Source: Bacillus sp. V3B
Lineage (GTDB): Bacteria > Bacillota > Bacilli > Bacillales > Cytobacillaceae
DNA: 64,000 nucleotides
Assembly (NCBI RefSeq): GCF_024494465.1
Contig: NZ_JAETXM010000002.1
Location: 213,413-277,412 of the forward strand
Direction of reading: 5' to 3'
The notes under the pieces were generated by a model. The model was not told the origin of the DNA, made no database searches, and saw only the letters and a program-made list of their open reading frames with translations. Shown piece after piece: positions 35,147-44,518 of the stretch. Each line of letters starts with the position of its first letter. The first letter of the stretch is position 1. The position numbers were made by a program, and so were the translations under genes.

Positions 35147-36160
35147 ATGAAAAAATGGTGGAAGGCTAGTTTTTTATTGGTGGTCATTACTGTTTTAATG
35201 ATTGGTCTTGTTGCCTGTAACACAGGCAATTCTGACGATCAAAAAAAACTAGAAAAAGTAAGAGTAGCAGAAGTCACACGATCGATTTTCTATGCCCCAC
35301 AGTATGTAGCGATTGAAAAAGGTTTTTTTGAAGAAGAGGGCTTGCAGATTGAACTTACCACAACATGGGGCGGTGATAAAACCATGACAGCTCTTATTTC
35401 AGATGGTGCTGATATAGCCCTTGTTGGATCAGAAACATCTATTTATGTAGCTGCTCAAGGTTCAACAGACCCTATCATTAATTTTGCACAGTTGACGCAA
35501 ACAGATGGTACTTTTCTTGTTTCACGTCATCAAGTAGAGGATTTTGACTGGGAGATGTTAAAAGATAGTGAATTCCTTGGACAACGAAAAGGCGGTATGC
35601 CGCAAATGGTAGGCGAATACGTGCTCAAATTACACGCGATTGATCCTCATAACGATTTAAACTTAATCCAGAATATTGACTTCGCCAATATAGCTAATGC
35701 CTTTATTTCTGGAACTGGCGATTACGTACAATTATTTGAGCCGCAGGCAAGCATGTTTGAAAAAGAAGGAAGAGGTTATATTGTTGCCTCGTTCGGAACA
35801 GAATCTGGCCATGTCCCTTATACTACTTTTATGACGAAAGAAAGTTATTTAAATGCGAATGAAGAAATCGCAGAAAAATTCACTCGTGCCATTTATAAAG
35901 CTCAACAATGGGTAAATGAAAATAGCTCAGAAGAAACAGCCAAACTAATTGGAAAATATTTTGAAGATACAGATCCTGAAATCATCGAAATGGCAGTGGA
36001 TCGTTATAAAAGTCAAGACTCTTTTGCATCCAATCCGATTTTAGATGAAGAAGAGTGGAATAACTTACAAGACATCATGGATGAAGCAGGAGAACTACCA
36101 AAAAGAATCGACTATAACACCCTCGTAAACACCGAATTCGCCGAAAAAGCAATGGAATAA
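35147..36160 (+). CDS. ytlA: YtlA, ABC importer substrate-binding lipoprotein (SsuA/NMT1 type)
   Basis: 337 residues with signal peptide and lipobox LVAC near residue 24. The NMT1/THI5-like fold starts VRVAEVTRSIFYAPQYVAIEKGFFEEEGLQIELTTTWGGDKTMTALISDGADIALVG, the usual opening of sulfonate, taurine or pyrimidine-precursor binding proteins. The ligand cannot be read. It is the first gene of an importer operon with ytlC and ytlD. GGGAGG precedes the ATG. An AAAGCGAAAG fragment of the dispersed repeat follows the stop. Confidence 0.85.
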   Translation: MKKWWKASFLLVVITVLMIGLVACNTGNSDDQKKLEKVRVAEVTRSIFYAPQYVAIEKGFFEEEGLQIELTTTWGGDKTMTALISDGADIALVGSETSIYVAAQGSTDPIINFAQLTQTDGTFLVSRHQVEDFDWEMLKDSEFLGQRKGGMPQMVGEYVLKLHAIDPHNDLNLIQNIDFANIANAFISGTGDYVQLFEPQASMFEKEGRGYIVASFGTESGHVPYTTFMTKESYLNANEEIAEKFTRAIYKAQQWVNENSSEETAKLIGKYFEDTDPEIIEMAVDRYKSQDSFASNPILDEEEWNNLQDIMDEAGELPKRIDYNTLVNTEFAEKAME

Positions 36161-36193
36161 AGAAAAGCGAAAGTAAATGTAAGGAGGGCAATC

Positions 36194-36967
36194 ATGGACT
36201 TTTTAAAGATTGAAGATGTACACCACACCTATTTCACAAAAACATCAGCAACAACAGCCCTCTCTGACATTTCCCTTAAGGTCGAGGAAGGAGAATTCGT
36301 ATCCTTTCTTGGTCCAAGTGGATGCGGGAAAACAACCTTGCTCTCGATTATTGCAGGGTTGTTGCAACCAACAGAAGGGCTCGTCATATTAGAGGGAAAA
36401 TCAACCAGTAGAGACGCAAAGGATATCGGATATATGCTTCAGCAGGATTATTTGTTTCCGTGGAAAACCATTGAAGAAAATATCTTACTCGGATTGAAAC
36501 TAAGTAAACATCTTACTAAGGAAAAAAAGATATACACCATAAACTTACTTGGAAAAATGGGGTTAACAGGGGTAGAGAACCAATACCCAAAACAACTTTC
36601 AGGTGGCATGAGACAACGGGTTGCTCTTATCAGAACATTAGCAACCGAGCCTAAGTTATTAATGCTTGATGAACCATTCTCAGCACTCGATTTTCAGACA
36701 AAGCTACATTTAGAAGATCTTGTCTTCGAAACATTAAAGTCATTCCATAAAACGGCCATTCTTGTCACCCATGATATTGGTGAAGCCATTGCAATGAGTG
36801 ATCGTGTCTTCCTCCTTTCTGCTCGTCCCGGTAAGCTATATAAAACATTTATCATTCCAGATGAATTACGTCATCTTCCACCCTTTCAAGCCCGAAATCA
36901 TGAAATTTTTCCAAGCTTATTTCAAACCATATGGAAGGAGCTGGAATCGCTTGAAAGCATCCACTAA
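36194..36967 (+). CDS. ytlC: YtlC, ABC importer ATPase
   Basis: 257 residues. Walker [12 protein letters not shown] near residue 39, Q-loop [11 protein letters not shown] near 82, signature [13 protein letters not shown] near 135, Walker [13 protein letters not shown] near 155 and H-loop LVTHDIGEA near 190. It belongs to the SsuB/TauB/ThiZ-type group that pairs with NMT1-like binding proteins. AAGGAGG precedes the ATG. The 3' end overlaps ytlD by 17 bp. Confidence 0.9.
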   Translation: MDFLKIEDVHHTYFTKTSATTALSDISLKVEEGEFVSFLGPSGCGKTTLLSIIAGLLQPTEGLVILEGKSTSRDAKDIGYMLQQDYLFPWKTIEENILLGLKLSKHLTKEKKIYTINLLGKMGLTGVENQYPKQLSGGMRQRVALIRTLATEPKLLMLDEPFSALDFQTKLHLEDLVFETLKSFHKTAILVTHDIGEAIAMSDRVFLLSARPGKLYKTFIIPDELRHLPPFQARNHEIFPSLFQTIWKELESLESIH

Positions 36968-37760
36968 TATTGAACAGCTTCATCACCAATATATCGCCTC
37001 CCTTAAAAGAGAAAAACGCTTGGTCCGTTTTTATCAACTAATCATTTTTATCGTTTTTTTCAGCGGTTGGGAGCTAGCCAGTCAAAAACACTGGATCGAT
37101 CCTCTCATCTTCAGCTCACCCTCTAAAATTTGGGGATTGCTTATTGACAAGATTAGGGACGGTTCACTACTTCTAAATTCAAGCGTCACCTTAACAGAAA
37201 CCATCTTTGGCTTTGTCATAGGTACGTTACTTGGAACATTACTAGCTGCTTTATTATGGTGGTCACCGATGCTTTCAAAAATAGTCGATCCCTATTTAGT
37301 CGTTTTAAATGCGATGCCAAAAGTCGCATTAGGCCCCATCTTAATCGTTGCACTCGGACCTAACTTTACATCCATTATGGCAATGGGAGCAATGATTTCC
37401 ATCATTATCACGACCATTGTTGTCTACACAGCATTTCGTGAAGTCGACCCAAACTATTTGAAAGTACTGCACACATTCGGTGCGACTCGCATGCAATCGT
37501 TCAAGGAAGCCATTTTACCAGCCTCCTTTCCTACCATCATTTCAACGTTAAAGGTAAATGTAGGTCTCTCATGGGTAGGTGTAATTGTTGGAGAATTTTT
37601 AGTCTCTTCAAAAGGACTTGGCTATATGATTATTTACGGTTTCCAAGTATTCAACTTTACGCTTGTCTTCTTATCTCTGCTCGTGATTGCCATCCTGGCA
37701 ACACTTATGTACCAGCTTGTTGAACTTCTCGAGAAAAAAATCATTAAAAATGGAAATTAA
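36951..37760 (+). CDS. ytlD: YtlD, ABC importer permease
   Basis: 269 residues from a TTG at 36951, ten bases after GGAAGGAG; the longer frame starting at 36798 lies wholly within ytlC and is not needed. About six membrane helices with the BPD permease loop [32 protein letters not shown] near residue 180, which contacts the ATPase. Resembles SsuC. The gene ends in a terminator shared with ytkD. Confidence 0.87.
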   Translation: MKASTNIEQLHHQYIASLKREKRLVRFYQLIIFIVFFSGWELASQKHWIDPLIFSSPSKIWGLLIDKIRDGSLLLNSSVTLTETIFGFVIGTLLGTLLAALLWWSPMLSKIVDPYLVVLNAMPKVALGPILIVALGPNFTSIMAMGAMISIIITTIVVYTAFREVDPNYLKVLHTFGATRMQSFKEAILPASFPTIISTLKVNVGLSWVGVIVGEFLVSSKGLGYMIIYGFQVFNFTLVFLSLLVIAILATLMYQLVELLEKKIIKNGN

Positions 37761-37792
37761 AAGAAACGGTTAATCATTGCTGTTTCTTTTAA
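37757..37792. terminator. Bidirectional terminator between ytlD and ytkD
   Basis: TTAAAAGAAAC and GTTTCTTTTAA arms around a 14-base loop, spanning the stop codons of both converging genes. Confidence 0.85.
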
Positions 37793-38252
37793 CCCTCATA
37801 ATTTTTTTCAGGGCTTTCTCCACTACTTTGTCTTTCATAATAAAACTATAGGTCCCTTGAAAGCGTTGCATTAATAAATCTCCACCAATGAGAACCGGCC
37901 CATTTGTTTCTAAATAATCTTCTTTCCCAGTTAATGTTTCAACCTCTGCATAGTAAATCGCTTTGACAAATGAATTCTCTTTATTCGTAACCTCATATTC
38001 ACCAATAAACTGCAGTGATTTAATCTGTGCTCCTGTTTCTTCCTCAACCTCTCTTATCGCTGTTTCTTCAAGAGTTTCACCTTGTTCCCTCTTACCCCCG
38101 GGAAATTCCCAACCTCTTATTTTATGCTTTGTTAATAACCACTGATCCTTGTAACGACAAATAACAAACACATGATTTGCCTGTTTCGAAAAAGAATCAC
38201 TCAAAAACGTAAGTTTAACACTTCCGCCATTTTCATCATAAAAAGTATCCAT
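37770..38252 (-). CDS. ytkD: YtkD, Nudix nucleoside triphosphate hydrolase
   Basis: 160 residues with a complete Nudix box near residues 53-75 (GGKREQGETLEETAIREVEEETGAQ: Gx5Ex7REUxEExGU satisfied). B. subtilis YtkD hydrolyses 8-oxo-dGTP and other triphosphates and helps limit oxidative mutagenesis, also in spores. GAGGTG precedes the ATG. It converges with ytlD. Confidence 0.9.
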   Translation of the reverse strand: MDTFYDENGGSVKLTFLSDSFSKQANHVFVICRYKDQWLLTKHKIRGWEFPGGKREQGETLEETAIREVEEETGAQIKSLQFIGEYEVTNKENSFVKAIYYAEVETLTGKEDYLETNGPVLIGGDLLMQRFQGTYSFIMKDKVVEKALKKIMRVKRNSND

Positions 38253-38314
38253 ACTACACCTCGGTTTTTATTCCAATAAGATTATTATAAAGGAAAAGAA
38301 CCGATTCAATCGAT

Positions 38315-38638
38315 TTATTTTAAGTCGTCAGCTAAAATGCCCATATTTTTAATTTGCTCTTTTGCCTCACTATCTCCTAGTTGATAAATGAGATGATATA
38401 CTTGTTTAAGGGTTTCGTCATATGCATCGTTTTCAGGATCATGATGATATTCACGAAATGGGATATGTGCTCGTAAAAAATTGTTTAGTTCATTTGATTC
38501 ACTTCTATCAAAGTAATCCCTTAAAGCGTGAATTTCTCTATCTGTTGCCTCAATTTTGAAATTCCAGGGTGAGCTCGTTGCACTTTGTGAAATCTCCCCC
38601 GCAGCAATTTCAATATAATACGTTTTTTTCTCGTCCAT
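38315..38638 (-). CDS. Hypothetical protein, Bacillaceae type
   Basis: 107 residues from the ATG at 38638, nine bases after GAGAGGG. Sequence MDEKKTYYIEIAAGEISQSATSSPWNFKIEATDREIHALRDYFDRS, then HIPFREYHHDPENDAYDETLKQVYHLIYQLGDSEAKEQIKNMGI. No signal peptide, no catalytic motif I can name. I think similar proteins lie beside ytkD in other Bacillus genomes, sometimes labelled hydrolase without basis. Lies 63 bp upstream of ytkD on the same strand. Confidence 0.65.
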   Translation of the reverse strand: MDEKKTYYIEIAAGEISQSATSSPWNFKIEATDREIHALRDYFDRSESNELNNFLRAHIPFREYHHDPENDAYDETLKQVYHLIYQLGDSEAKEQIKNMGILADDLK

Positions 38639-38809
38639 ACTAGTCAACCCTCTCTATTCTTTCTTCTTATCGTCCCCATAGTTCCATTGAATCTATACGG
38701 AAAAATTACCATTCTCACGAAAAGCATTTTTTTACATAAAATAGGGTAGAATTAAATATAATGTAAAAATTGTTTCGGCATTATATACTAAAGGTGGAGG
38801 TGTTTGAAA

Positions 38810-39067
38810 ATGAAATTAGTAGATGAGTTGTACGAACTATATCGTAACAAGTTAACTGGTGACGAAGAGGATATTGATATGTTAGCGTTTGCTTTTCTTG
38901 AAGAGATGTCACGAGAAGATCTACTGCATCTAATTCAAGAAATGGATGAACAAGAACTGTACACTCTAATGGGCTTATATTTAATTGAAAGTCTAAAAGG
39001 GAAATTTGCTAAAGAGGATTATGGTCAAGAGCGAATCCCACTATTAAATCAGAGAAACATCCATTAA
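38810..39067 (+). CDS. DUF6154-type small acidic protein
   Basis: 85 residues from the ATG at 38810, seven bases after GGAGGTG. MKLVDELYELYRNKLTGDEEDIDMLAFAFLEEMSREDLLHLIQEMDEQELYTLMGLYLIESLK is strongly helical and acidic. I associate this pattern with DUF6154; function unknown. Stand-alone gene. Confidence 0.65.
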   Translation: MKLVDELYELYRNKLTGDEEDIDMLAFAFLEEMSREDLLHLIQEMDEQELYTLMGLYLIESLKGKFAKEDYGQERIPLLNQRNIH

Positions 39068-39193
39068 AACTATACATACATATTTTATTTCTTTCGATAG
39101 GCTGCTTCTTGATGAGGGAGTCTTTTCTTTTACATTAACAATCAAAGGACCCCCCTCTATTTCAAAAGTGAGTTCCTAATATATTAAAAAAAC

Positions 39194-39233
39194 AGAATGA
39201 ATGCTTTTGCCACATGGCTCAAGCATTCATTCT
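39194..39233 (-). terminator. Terminator after dps
   Basis: AGAATGAATGCTT and AAGCATTCATTCT arms around a 14-base loop, followed by T-rich sequence on the minus strand. Confidence 0.88.
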
Positions 39234-39237
39234 TTTA

Positions 39238-39675
39238 CTATCCTAAATATGCTTTTAACATCCAAATATGTTTTTCTAAACTACCATTAATTGAAAGAAG
39301 AAGGTCAGCGGTACCTTCATCATTTGCCTTATCTGCTGATTGTTTAGCAACTCTCAGCTCTTGAATTATTTTTTCGAAATCTGTACAAACATCACGAACC
39401 ATCTCTTCTTCTTTTTCATTCCCTTTTGCTTCTTCTACTGAAGCAATTTCAAGACATTCTTTCAACGTTGATACTGGATTTTCGCCAATCGTTAGAATTC
39501 TTTCGGCTAGTTCGTCAATATGTCTATTGGCCTCATCATAAAGTTCTTCAAATTTTTCATGTAATGTAAAAAAGTGGTGTCCCTTTACAAACCAATGATA
39601 ATGATGCAACTTCATATAGAGAACCGTCCAGTTCGCCACTTGTTTATTAACAGCTTGTATTAATTCTTGAGTCAT
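39238..39675 (-). CDS. dps: Dps-family ferritin-like DNA-binding protein
   Basis: 145 residues from the ATG at 39675, nine bases after GGGAGG. Ferroxidase ligands at the dimer interface: His in YHWFVKGHHFFTLHEKFEELYDEANRHIDELAERIL near residues 28-62. Dps forms a 12-mer that stores iron and shields DNA from peroxide. B. subtilis has Dps (general stress) and MrgA (PerR); position between ytkD and luxS matches Dps. No PerR or sigma B box was assigned. Confidence 0.9.
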   Translation of the reverse strand: MTQELIQAVNKQVANWTVLYMKLHHYHWFVKGHHFFTLHEKFEELYDEANRHIDELAERILTIGENPVSTLKECLEIASVEEAKGNEKEEEMVRDVCTDFEKIIQELRVAKQSADKANDEGTADLLLSINGSLEKHIWMLKAYLG

Positions 39676-39812
39676 TTGGATCAACCTCCCTTCTTTAAAA
39701 TATCCAATATCCCATTATTCATTCCTATATATGAAAAGTGTTTACTTTAAGGATTTAAGAGGAAAATTTCCTTTTTCATGATAAAATACTATTAAATAAA
39801 GGAGGGATAAAA

Positions 39813-39971
39813 TTGGTTATCACTATACTGATTATATCTATCATCATCATAGCTGTTGTTTTACTTCTTTGTCTGACGGTCACATCAAAAGCATACCAAT
39901 ATAAGCACACGATTGATCCACCACCTGAAGTTCATCTATCAGATGATCAAGCAGAAGAAAAAGGACATTGA
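39813..39971 (+). CDS. ytzI: YtzI-like small membrane protein
   Basis: 52 residues from TTG behind GGAGGGA; too short for most searches. One N-terminal membrane helix (VITILIISIIIIAVVLLLCLTV) then a charged tail TSKAYQYKHTIDPPPEVHLSDDQAEEKGH. The YKHTIDPxP motif matches what I recall of B. subtilis YtzI, found in the same dps-luxS interval. It lies 27 bp before cls and may be cotranscribed. Function unknown. Confidence 0.7.
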   Translation: MVITILIISIIIIAVVLLLCLTVTSKAYQYKHTIDPPPEVHLSDDQAEEKGH

Positions 39972-39998
39972 GAATAAAGTGAAGAAAGGTTATTACTT

Positions 39999-41447
39999 AT
40001 GGATGTTTACTCGTTAATGGTTAGTTTAGTACTATTTTTAAATATGATTCTTGCAGCCATCGTTATCTTTTTGGAGAATAAGGATGCAGGATCTACATGG
40101 GCATGGCTAATGGTTCTCATATTTATTCCTATTCTAGGATTTATTTTATATTTACTTTTTGGAAAAAATTTGAATAAAATCCATTTATTTGAATGGGAAG
40201 ATCGAAAAAAAATTGGGATAGATAAAATTGTTAACGAACAAACCCTCCACTTTCGTACTGGTCAATTCACGCCTTATAATGAAATAACAGGAAATAATAA
40301 AGGTCTCATTTATATGTTACTCGCAAATAATGATGCAATCCTAACAGTTGATAATGCGATTGAGATTTTTACAGATGGGAATGAAAAGTTTGATTCCTTG
40401 TTTAAAGACATCCAAAATAGTAAAGAATTTATCCATTTACAATACTATATTTTCAAAAATGATCAAATTGGAAAAAAGCTCATCCACCTATTAACGGAAA
40501 AAGCTAAACAAGGTGTTAAAGTTCGCATCCTTTACGATGATCTTGGCTCCCGTTCATTACGAAAAAAAACTTTCAAGGAGTTACAAGCAGCCGGTGGAGA
40601 AATAGAGGTGTTTTTCCCTTCTCGATTCCATCTAATTAATTTCCGTCTCAATTACCGTAATCACCGAAAACTCGTTATTATTGATGGGAAAATAGGCTAT
40701 ATTGGTGGATTCAATGTTGGAGATGAATATTTAGGATTAAATAAAAAATTCGGTTATTGGAGAGATACCCATCTTCGTCTAACAGGAAGTGCCGTTTATG
40801 AAATTCAAACACGGTTTATTTTAGATTGGAATCAAGCCTCACACCGTCACGATATTGATTATTCCCCACATTTATTTCCAAAGGTTGAGTCAGCTGGTCA
40901 AGTTGGCATGCAAATCGTTTCGAGTGGTCCTGATTCAGAGTGGGAACAAATAAAATATGGGTATATTAAAATGATTTCATCGGCAAAAAAATCAATTTGG
41001 ATTCAAACACCTTATTTTATTCCAGATGCCAGTCTTCTTGATTCCTTAAGAATTGCTGCTCTCACAGGAAAAGATGTGAGAATTATGATCCCTAATAAAC
41101 CAGACCATCCTTTTGTTTATTGGGCTACTTATTTGCATGTTGGTGAAATGTTAAAGGCAGGTGGGAAGATTTATATTTATGATAATGGCTTTATTCATGC
41201 AAAAACCATTATCGTTGATGGGAATTTATCATCTGTGGGAACGGCAAACATTGATGTTAGAAGCTTTAGACTGAACTTTGAAGTAAATGCTTTTCTATAT
41301 GATGAAGGCATTGCTGCCAGCCTAACGGAAAGCTTTTACAATGATTTAAAAGTATCAAGAGAGTTAACGAATGAGGAATATAATAATAGATCATGGAAAA
41401 TTCGAATGAAAGAATCAATCTCAAGACTGTTATCGCCTATTTTATAA
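39999..41447 (+). CDS. cls: Cardiolipin synthase
   Basis: 482 residues. Two N-terminal membrane helices (about 5-25 and 33-54) then two phospholipase-D HKD motifs: HRKLVIIDG near residue 222 and HAKTIIVDG near 400. It joins two phosphatidylglycerols into cardiolipin at the membrane. Which paralogue (ClsA, YwjE or YwiE of B. subtilis) it matches is unclear; length and two-helix start favour the ClsA type. AGAAAGG precedes the ATG. Confidence 0.92.
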   Translation: MDVYSLMVSLVLFLNMILAAIVIFLENKDAGSTWAWLMVLIFIPILGFILYLLFGKNLNKIHLFEWEDRKKIGIDKIVNEQTLHFRTGQFTPYNEITGNNKGLIYMLLANNDAILTVDNAIEIFTDGNEKFDSLFKDIQNSKEFIHLQYYIFKNDQIGKKLIHLLTEKAKQGVKVRILYDDLGSRSLRKKTFKELQAAGGEIEVFFPSRFHLINFRLNYRNHRKLVIIDGKIGYIGGFNVGDEYLGLNKKFGYWRDTHLRLTGSAVYEIQTRFILDWNQASHRHDIDYSPHLFPKVESAGQVGMQIVSSGPDSEWEQIKYGYIKMISSAKKSIWIQTPYFIPDASLLDSLRIAALTGKDVRIMIPNKPDHPFVYWATYLHVGEMLKAGGKIYIYDNGFIHAKTIIVDGNLSSVGTANIDVRSFRLNFEVNAFLYDEGIAASLTESFYNDLKVSRELTNEEYNNRSWKIRMKESISRLLSPIL

Positions 41448-41484
41448 TAGTATATTCTAGTCTAGACTGTGTTCTTTAAGCAAC

Positions 41485-41515
41485 AAAAAGCGGGCTCATG
41501 TTGAACCCGCTTTTT
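41485..41515. terminator. Bidirectional terminator between cls and luxS
   Basis: AAAAAGCGGG and CCCGCTTTTT arms with T/A runs on both sides, located between the two converging stops. Confidence 0.92.
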
Positions 41516-41519
41516 CCAT

Positions 41520-41993
41520 TTATGCAAATACTTGTTTTAATTCTTCTTTGCTTTGTTCAAGCCAGAAGCGCATTAAACGCTTTGCTCCTTCTAAATCATG
41601 GAGCTTCGCTTGTCCGCACTGTCTTTCATTTGCTGCCGGAATATCCACAACCTCTACAGCTGCTTTCAAGGTATCTTCAAGTAGGTCAATGATTTCTTCG
41701 ACAGTTGGTTCACCGCTGACAACTAAATAATAGCCTGTTTGACAACCCATTGGGGAAATATCAATAATATCGAAATGGTCGTATTTCTCAGCATGCTCAC
41801 GAATATTAAAAGCAAGCAAATGCTCTAATGTATGAATCGTATCTGGTTTCATTGCCTGCTTATTTGGCTGACAAAAACGAACATCAAATTTATTTACAAC
41901 ACCGTCTATTCCTACTTTATGAACGCCACAATGTCTCACATAAGGGGCTTTCACGGCATTATGATCTAAATCAAAACTTTCTACTGAAGGCAT
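41520..41993 (-). CDS. luxS: S-ribosylhomocysteine lyase LuxS
   Basis: 157 residues from the ATG at 41993 ([12 protein letters not shown]), after AAGGAG; the longer reading adds three residues without a site. Metal-binding HTLEH is near residue 54 with the third ligand Cys in CGQAKLHD near 123; catalytic Cys in MGCQTGYY near 82. It splits S-ribosylhomocysteine to homocysteine and the autoinducer-2 precursor, part of SAM recycling and so functionally linked to metK here. Confidence 0.98.
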   Translation of the reverse strand: MPSVESFDLDHNAVKAPYVRHCGVHKVGIDGVVNKFDVRFCQPNKQAMKPDTIHTLEHLLAFNIREHAEKYDHFDIIDISPMGCQTGYYLVVSGEPTVEEIIDLLEDTLKAAVEVVDIPAANERQCGQAKLHDLEGAKRLMRFWLEQSKEELKQVFA

Positions 41994-42168
41994 TATCATC
42001 ACTCCTTAACTTTCTCGTTTTATTATAACGTATAGACCACGTTCTTTCATCTAAAAAATCATAATACCATTTTTTAGACTCATGTATTCAAATATGTTAA
42101 TTTGTAACTAGGCTTTGTTAAAAAATACTGCTCGTACCTTAAAAGCCTTTGATTAAGTAATCCTCTAT

Positions 42169-42204
42169 TCGTATCGGGGTTATCCTCCACGAATAGAAGA
42201 TTAA
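42169..42204. repeat. Inverted repeat upstream of yidD
   Basis: TCTATTCGT and ACGAATAGA arms enclose GGGG..CC, giving a stable hairpin about 30 bp before the yidD start. It could be a leader hairpin or the end of a small element; the 42003-42168 part is otherwise AT-rich, with one GGCTTTGTTAA element-like end near 42113. Confidence 0.45.
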
Positions 42205-42234
42205 ATGACATAAAGAAAAGAAGGAACAAATAAA

Positions 42235-42477
42235 ATGCTAAAAGCTGTTTTGATTGCCCTCATCCGTTTGTATCAAAAAGTTATTTCTCCACTTAAACCA
42301 CCTACATGTCGATTTTATCCGACATGTTCTCATTATGGACTTGAATCTGTTAAACGATTTGGTGGATTAAAAGGAGGCTTTCTTGCTATTAAACGAATTT
42401 TGAAGTGCCATCCTTTCCATTCAGGTGGAATTGATTCTGTACCGGAAAAGTGGCCTGGTTTTATTAGGAAAAGCTAA
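42235..42477 (+). CDS. yidD: Membrane protein insertion efficiency factor YidD
   Basis: 80 residues of the highly conserved YidD family: [35 protein letters not shown], then [24 protein letters not shown]. Three conserved Cys are present (in TCRF, TCSH and KCHP). It assists YidC-dependent insertion of membrane proteins at the inner membrane face. Corresponds to YtjA by position. AGAAGGAA precedes the ATG. Confidence 0.95.
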   Translation: MLKAVLIALIRLYQKVISPLKPPTCRFYPTCSHYGLESVKRFGGLKGGFLAIKRILKCHPFHSGGIDSVPEKWPGFIRKS

Positions 42478-42551
42478 TAGATGTATATGTTTAATGTATG
42501 GATGCTTCTCCAAAATAATAACCAAATTACATCGACATTAATCATTAACAT

Positions 42552-42588
42552 CCAACTTAATTAGACTCTTTTTTAAGAGCCTAATTAA
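42552..42588 (+). terminator. Hairpin downstream of yidD
   Basis: CTTAATTAG and CTAATTAAG arms with CTCTT/AAGAG extension. There is no T tail after the hairpin on the plus strand, so terminator function is uncertain. Confidence 0.4.
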
Positions 42589-42639
42589 GTCTGATCAGAG
42601 CAAGAGCAACCTCTTGTTCATGAGCCTTGAAACTCTATA

Positions 42640-43203
42640 CTACTCTTCGTACCCATTGGTTACTAAATCTAATTTCCCTGTTTCAGGATCAATAACTAAC
42701 CCATGCACAGGTGTATTTTCAGGTAAGAGAGGATGTTTCTTAATAACGTCAACACTATGGGCAACACTTTCCTCTACTTTACTGAAACCCTTTAGCCACT
42801 TTTGCACATCGATTCCAGAATATTCAAGAGTATCGAATGTTTTTTGTGTAACACCACGTTTCTTCATATTTGGAATGATATCATCTGCTTTTAGTCCGCC
42901 CATTCCACAATCATGATGTCCAATCACAAGAACCTCATCAGCTTGTAGCTGATAAACAGCTACTAATATACTTCTCATCACACTTCCAAATGGATGTTTA
43001 AGGACCGCTCCAGCATTTTTAATCATTTTAACATCACCATTTTTCACATTCAATGCATGTGGAAGTAATTCCAGTAATCGAGTATCCATACAAGTTAAGA
43101 TGACCATTTTTTTAGTAGGAAGTTTACTTGTTGCGAACTCTTCATACTTTTTATCTGTAACAAATTGTTCATTATAGGCTAGTACTTCATCTAAAATTCT
43201 CAT
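42640..43203 (-). CDS. ytiB: Beta-class carbonic anhydrase (YtiB)
   Basis: 187 residues. Zinc ligands of the beta class: Cys in LTCMDTRL near residue 38, His and Cys in GHHDCGMGG near 95-98, with the Asp-Arg dyad in MDTRL. It interconverts CO2 and bicarbonate. AAAGGTG precedes the ATG. The start of the next gene is divergent. Confidence 0.92.
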   Translation of the reverse strand: MRILDEVLAYNEQFVTDKKYEEFATSKLPTKKMVILTCMDTRLLELLPHALNVKNGDVKMIKNAGAVLKHPFGSVMRSILVAVYQLQADEVLVIGHHDCGMGGLKADDIIPNMKKRGVTQKTFDTLEYSGIDVQKWLKGFSKVEESVAHSVDVIKKHPLLPENTPVHGLVIDPETGKLDLVTNGYEE

Positions 43204-43322
43204 ATATAAAACACCTTTCTAATAAGATTATATTATTTATATCATACATAATTTCGACAAAATAAAACATATTTTTGCTCTTGCCTCTTTAGATTATTTT
43301 TTGTAAGATTACAAAGCTATAA

Positions 43323-43337
43323 TCGTAATGATTCCGT
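43323..43337 (+). promoter_or_regulatory. Candidate Zur box 1
   Basis: TCGTAATGATTCCGT matches 13 of 15 positions of the B. subtilis Zur core TCGTAATNATTACGA as I recall it. It lies about 80 bp before the zinc-binding protein gene. Confidence 0.5.
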
Positions 43338-43373
43338 ATTAATAAAAAATAGAGAATATTTTTCTGTTATAAA

Positions 43374-43388
43374 TCGTAATAAATACGT
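43374..43388 (+). promoter_or_regulatory. Candidate Zur box 2
   Basis: TCGTAATAAATACGT also matches 13 of 15 positions of the Zur core and lies 28 bp before the ATG. Two boxes ahead of a zinc uptake gene strengthen the case for zinc repression. Confidence 0.6.
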
Positions 43389-43416
43389 TTTATATCCAAA
43401 TAAGGGGGAGAAACAA

Positions 43417-44382
43417 ATGAAAAAAATATTATTATACTTGATATTTTTACTTTCTGTTGGCTTATTTTTAGCTGGCTGTGGAGAAACTGAAAGAGAAAAA
43501 GAAAATACATCTTCAAACTCAGAAAAACAATTAACCATTTATACAACCGTCTATCCACTACAATATTTCACCGAGGAGATTGGTGGTGACGCGGTCCACG
43601 TTGAAACGATTTATCCACCAGGATCAGATGAGCACACGTTTGATCCCTCACAAAAGGATATGATAAAGCTAGCCGATTCAGATCTATTTATTTATGTGGG
43701 ACTTGGCCTTGAAGGCTTTGTCGAAAAGGCAAAAGACATCTTAAAAAATGAAAAAGTCACATTACTTGCTGCAGGGGAACATATTCATATCGAACAAACG
43801 AAAGACCCTCACACTGAAGATGCAGAACTTGCACATGACGAAGAGCTTGCGCATGACGAAGAGCTTGCACATGATGAAGATGATAGTCATAATCATGGTG
43901 ACACTGATCCACATATTTGGATTGATCCCCTCTATGCAAAAGATATGGCTGAATCTATTGAAATTGCATTAATAGAGCAAATGCCTGAAAAAGAAGAAGA
44001 ATTTGTAAAGAATTATGATGCATTAGCAAAAAACCTTGCTATACACAAAGAGATGATTGTTTCTCATGCTGCTTATGGCTATTGGGAATCCCGTTACGGG
44101 CTCAAGCAAATCAGTATTTCTGGTTTATCATCATCAAGTGAGCTTTCACAAAAAGAACTTGAATCCATTATCACTACGGCTAAAGAACAGGATATTCGTT
44201 ACATCTTTTTCGAACAAAATGTTAGTTCAAAACTAACAGAAATTGTTCAAAATGAAATTGGTGCAAACTCGCTTATCATCCATAATTTATCTGTACGAAC
44301 AGAAGACGATATCAAAAATAACCGTGATTATTTCTCCATTATGAATGATAATTTAGAAGCATTGGAAAAGGCACTACATTGA
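43417..44382 (+). CDS. Zinc ABC transporter substrate-binding lipoprotein (ZnuA/AdcA type)
   Basis: 321 residues with lipobox LAGC near residue 20. Cluster A-I metal-binding fold: YTTVYPLQYFTEEIGGDAVHVETIYPPGSDEHTFDPS (first His ligand in DEHTFDPS). An acidic His-rich loop HDEELAHDEELAHDE...HNHGDTDPH near residues 140-165 is the usual zinc-loading loop, and DPHIWIDP follows. No permease or ATPase gene is adjacent, so it must work with a transporter encoded elsewhere. GGGGGAG precedes the ATG. Confidence 0.9.
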   Translation: MKKILLYLIFLLSVGLFLAGCGETEREKENTSSNSEKQLTIYTTVYPLQYFTEEIGGDAVHVETIYPPGSDEHTFDPSQKDMIKLADSDLFIYVGLGLEGFVEKAKDILKNEKVTLLAAGEHIHIEQTKDPHTEDAELAHDEELAHDEELAHDEDDSHNHGDTDPHIWIDPLYAKDMAESIEIALIEQMPEKEEEFVKNYDALAKNLAIHKEMIVSHAAYGYWESRYGLKQISISGLSSSSELSQKELESIITTAKEQDIRYIFFEQNVSSKLTEIVQNEIGANSLIIHNLSVRTEDDIKNNRDYFSIMNDNLEALEKALH

Positions 44383-44439
44383 TTTCCTAAAATTGTTAGT
44401 AGATACAACTATTTTCCATGCTATAGTTGTATCTACTAA

Positions 44440-44505
44440 CTGTCTAGTTCCGACGCCTTGACCAGCCGCTCGAGGTCTTAAGCTTGTCGCGCACTTTTCG
44501 TTCAA
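44440..44505. repeat. Dispersed repeat fragment
   Basis: TGTCTAGTTCCGACGCC, CTCGAGGTCTTAAGCTTGTCGC and GCACTTTTCG match, in the opposite sense, the blocks of the copy at 45447-45596. It sits just before a broken DUF1540 gene. Confidence 0.65.
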
Positions 44506-44518
44506 AGGAGTGATATAA

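Noticed and set aside
36798..36950. N-terminal extension of ytlD inside ytlC
   Set aside because: A TTG at 36951 with GGAAGGAG gives the normal permease length; the extension has no ribosome site and lies over the ATPase gene.
43317..43558. Minus-strand ORFs upstream of and overlapping the zinc-binding protein gene
   Set aside because: They cover the Zur-like region and the signal peptide region of the plus-strand gene, with no start signal.
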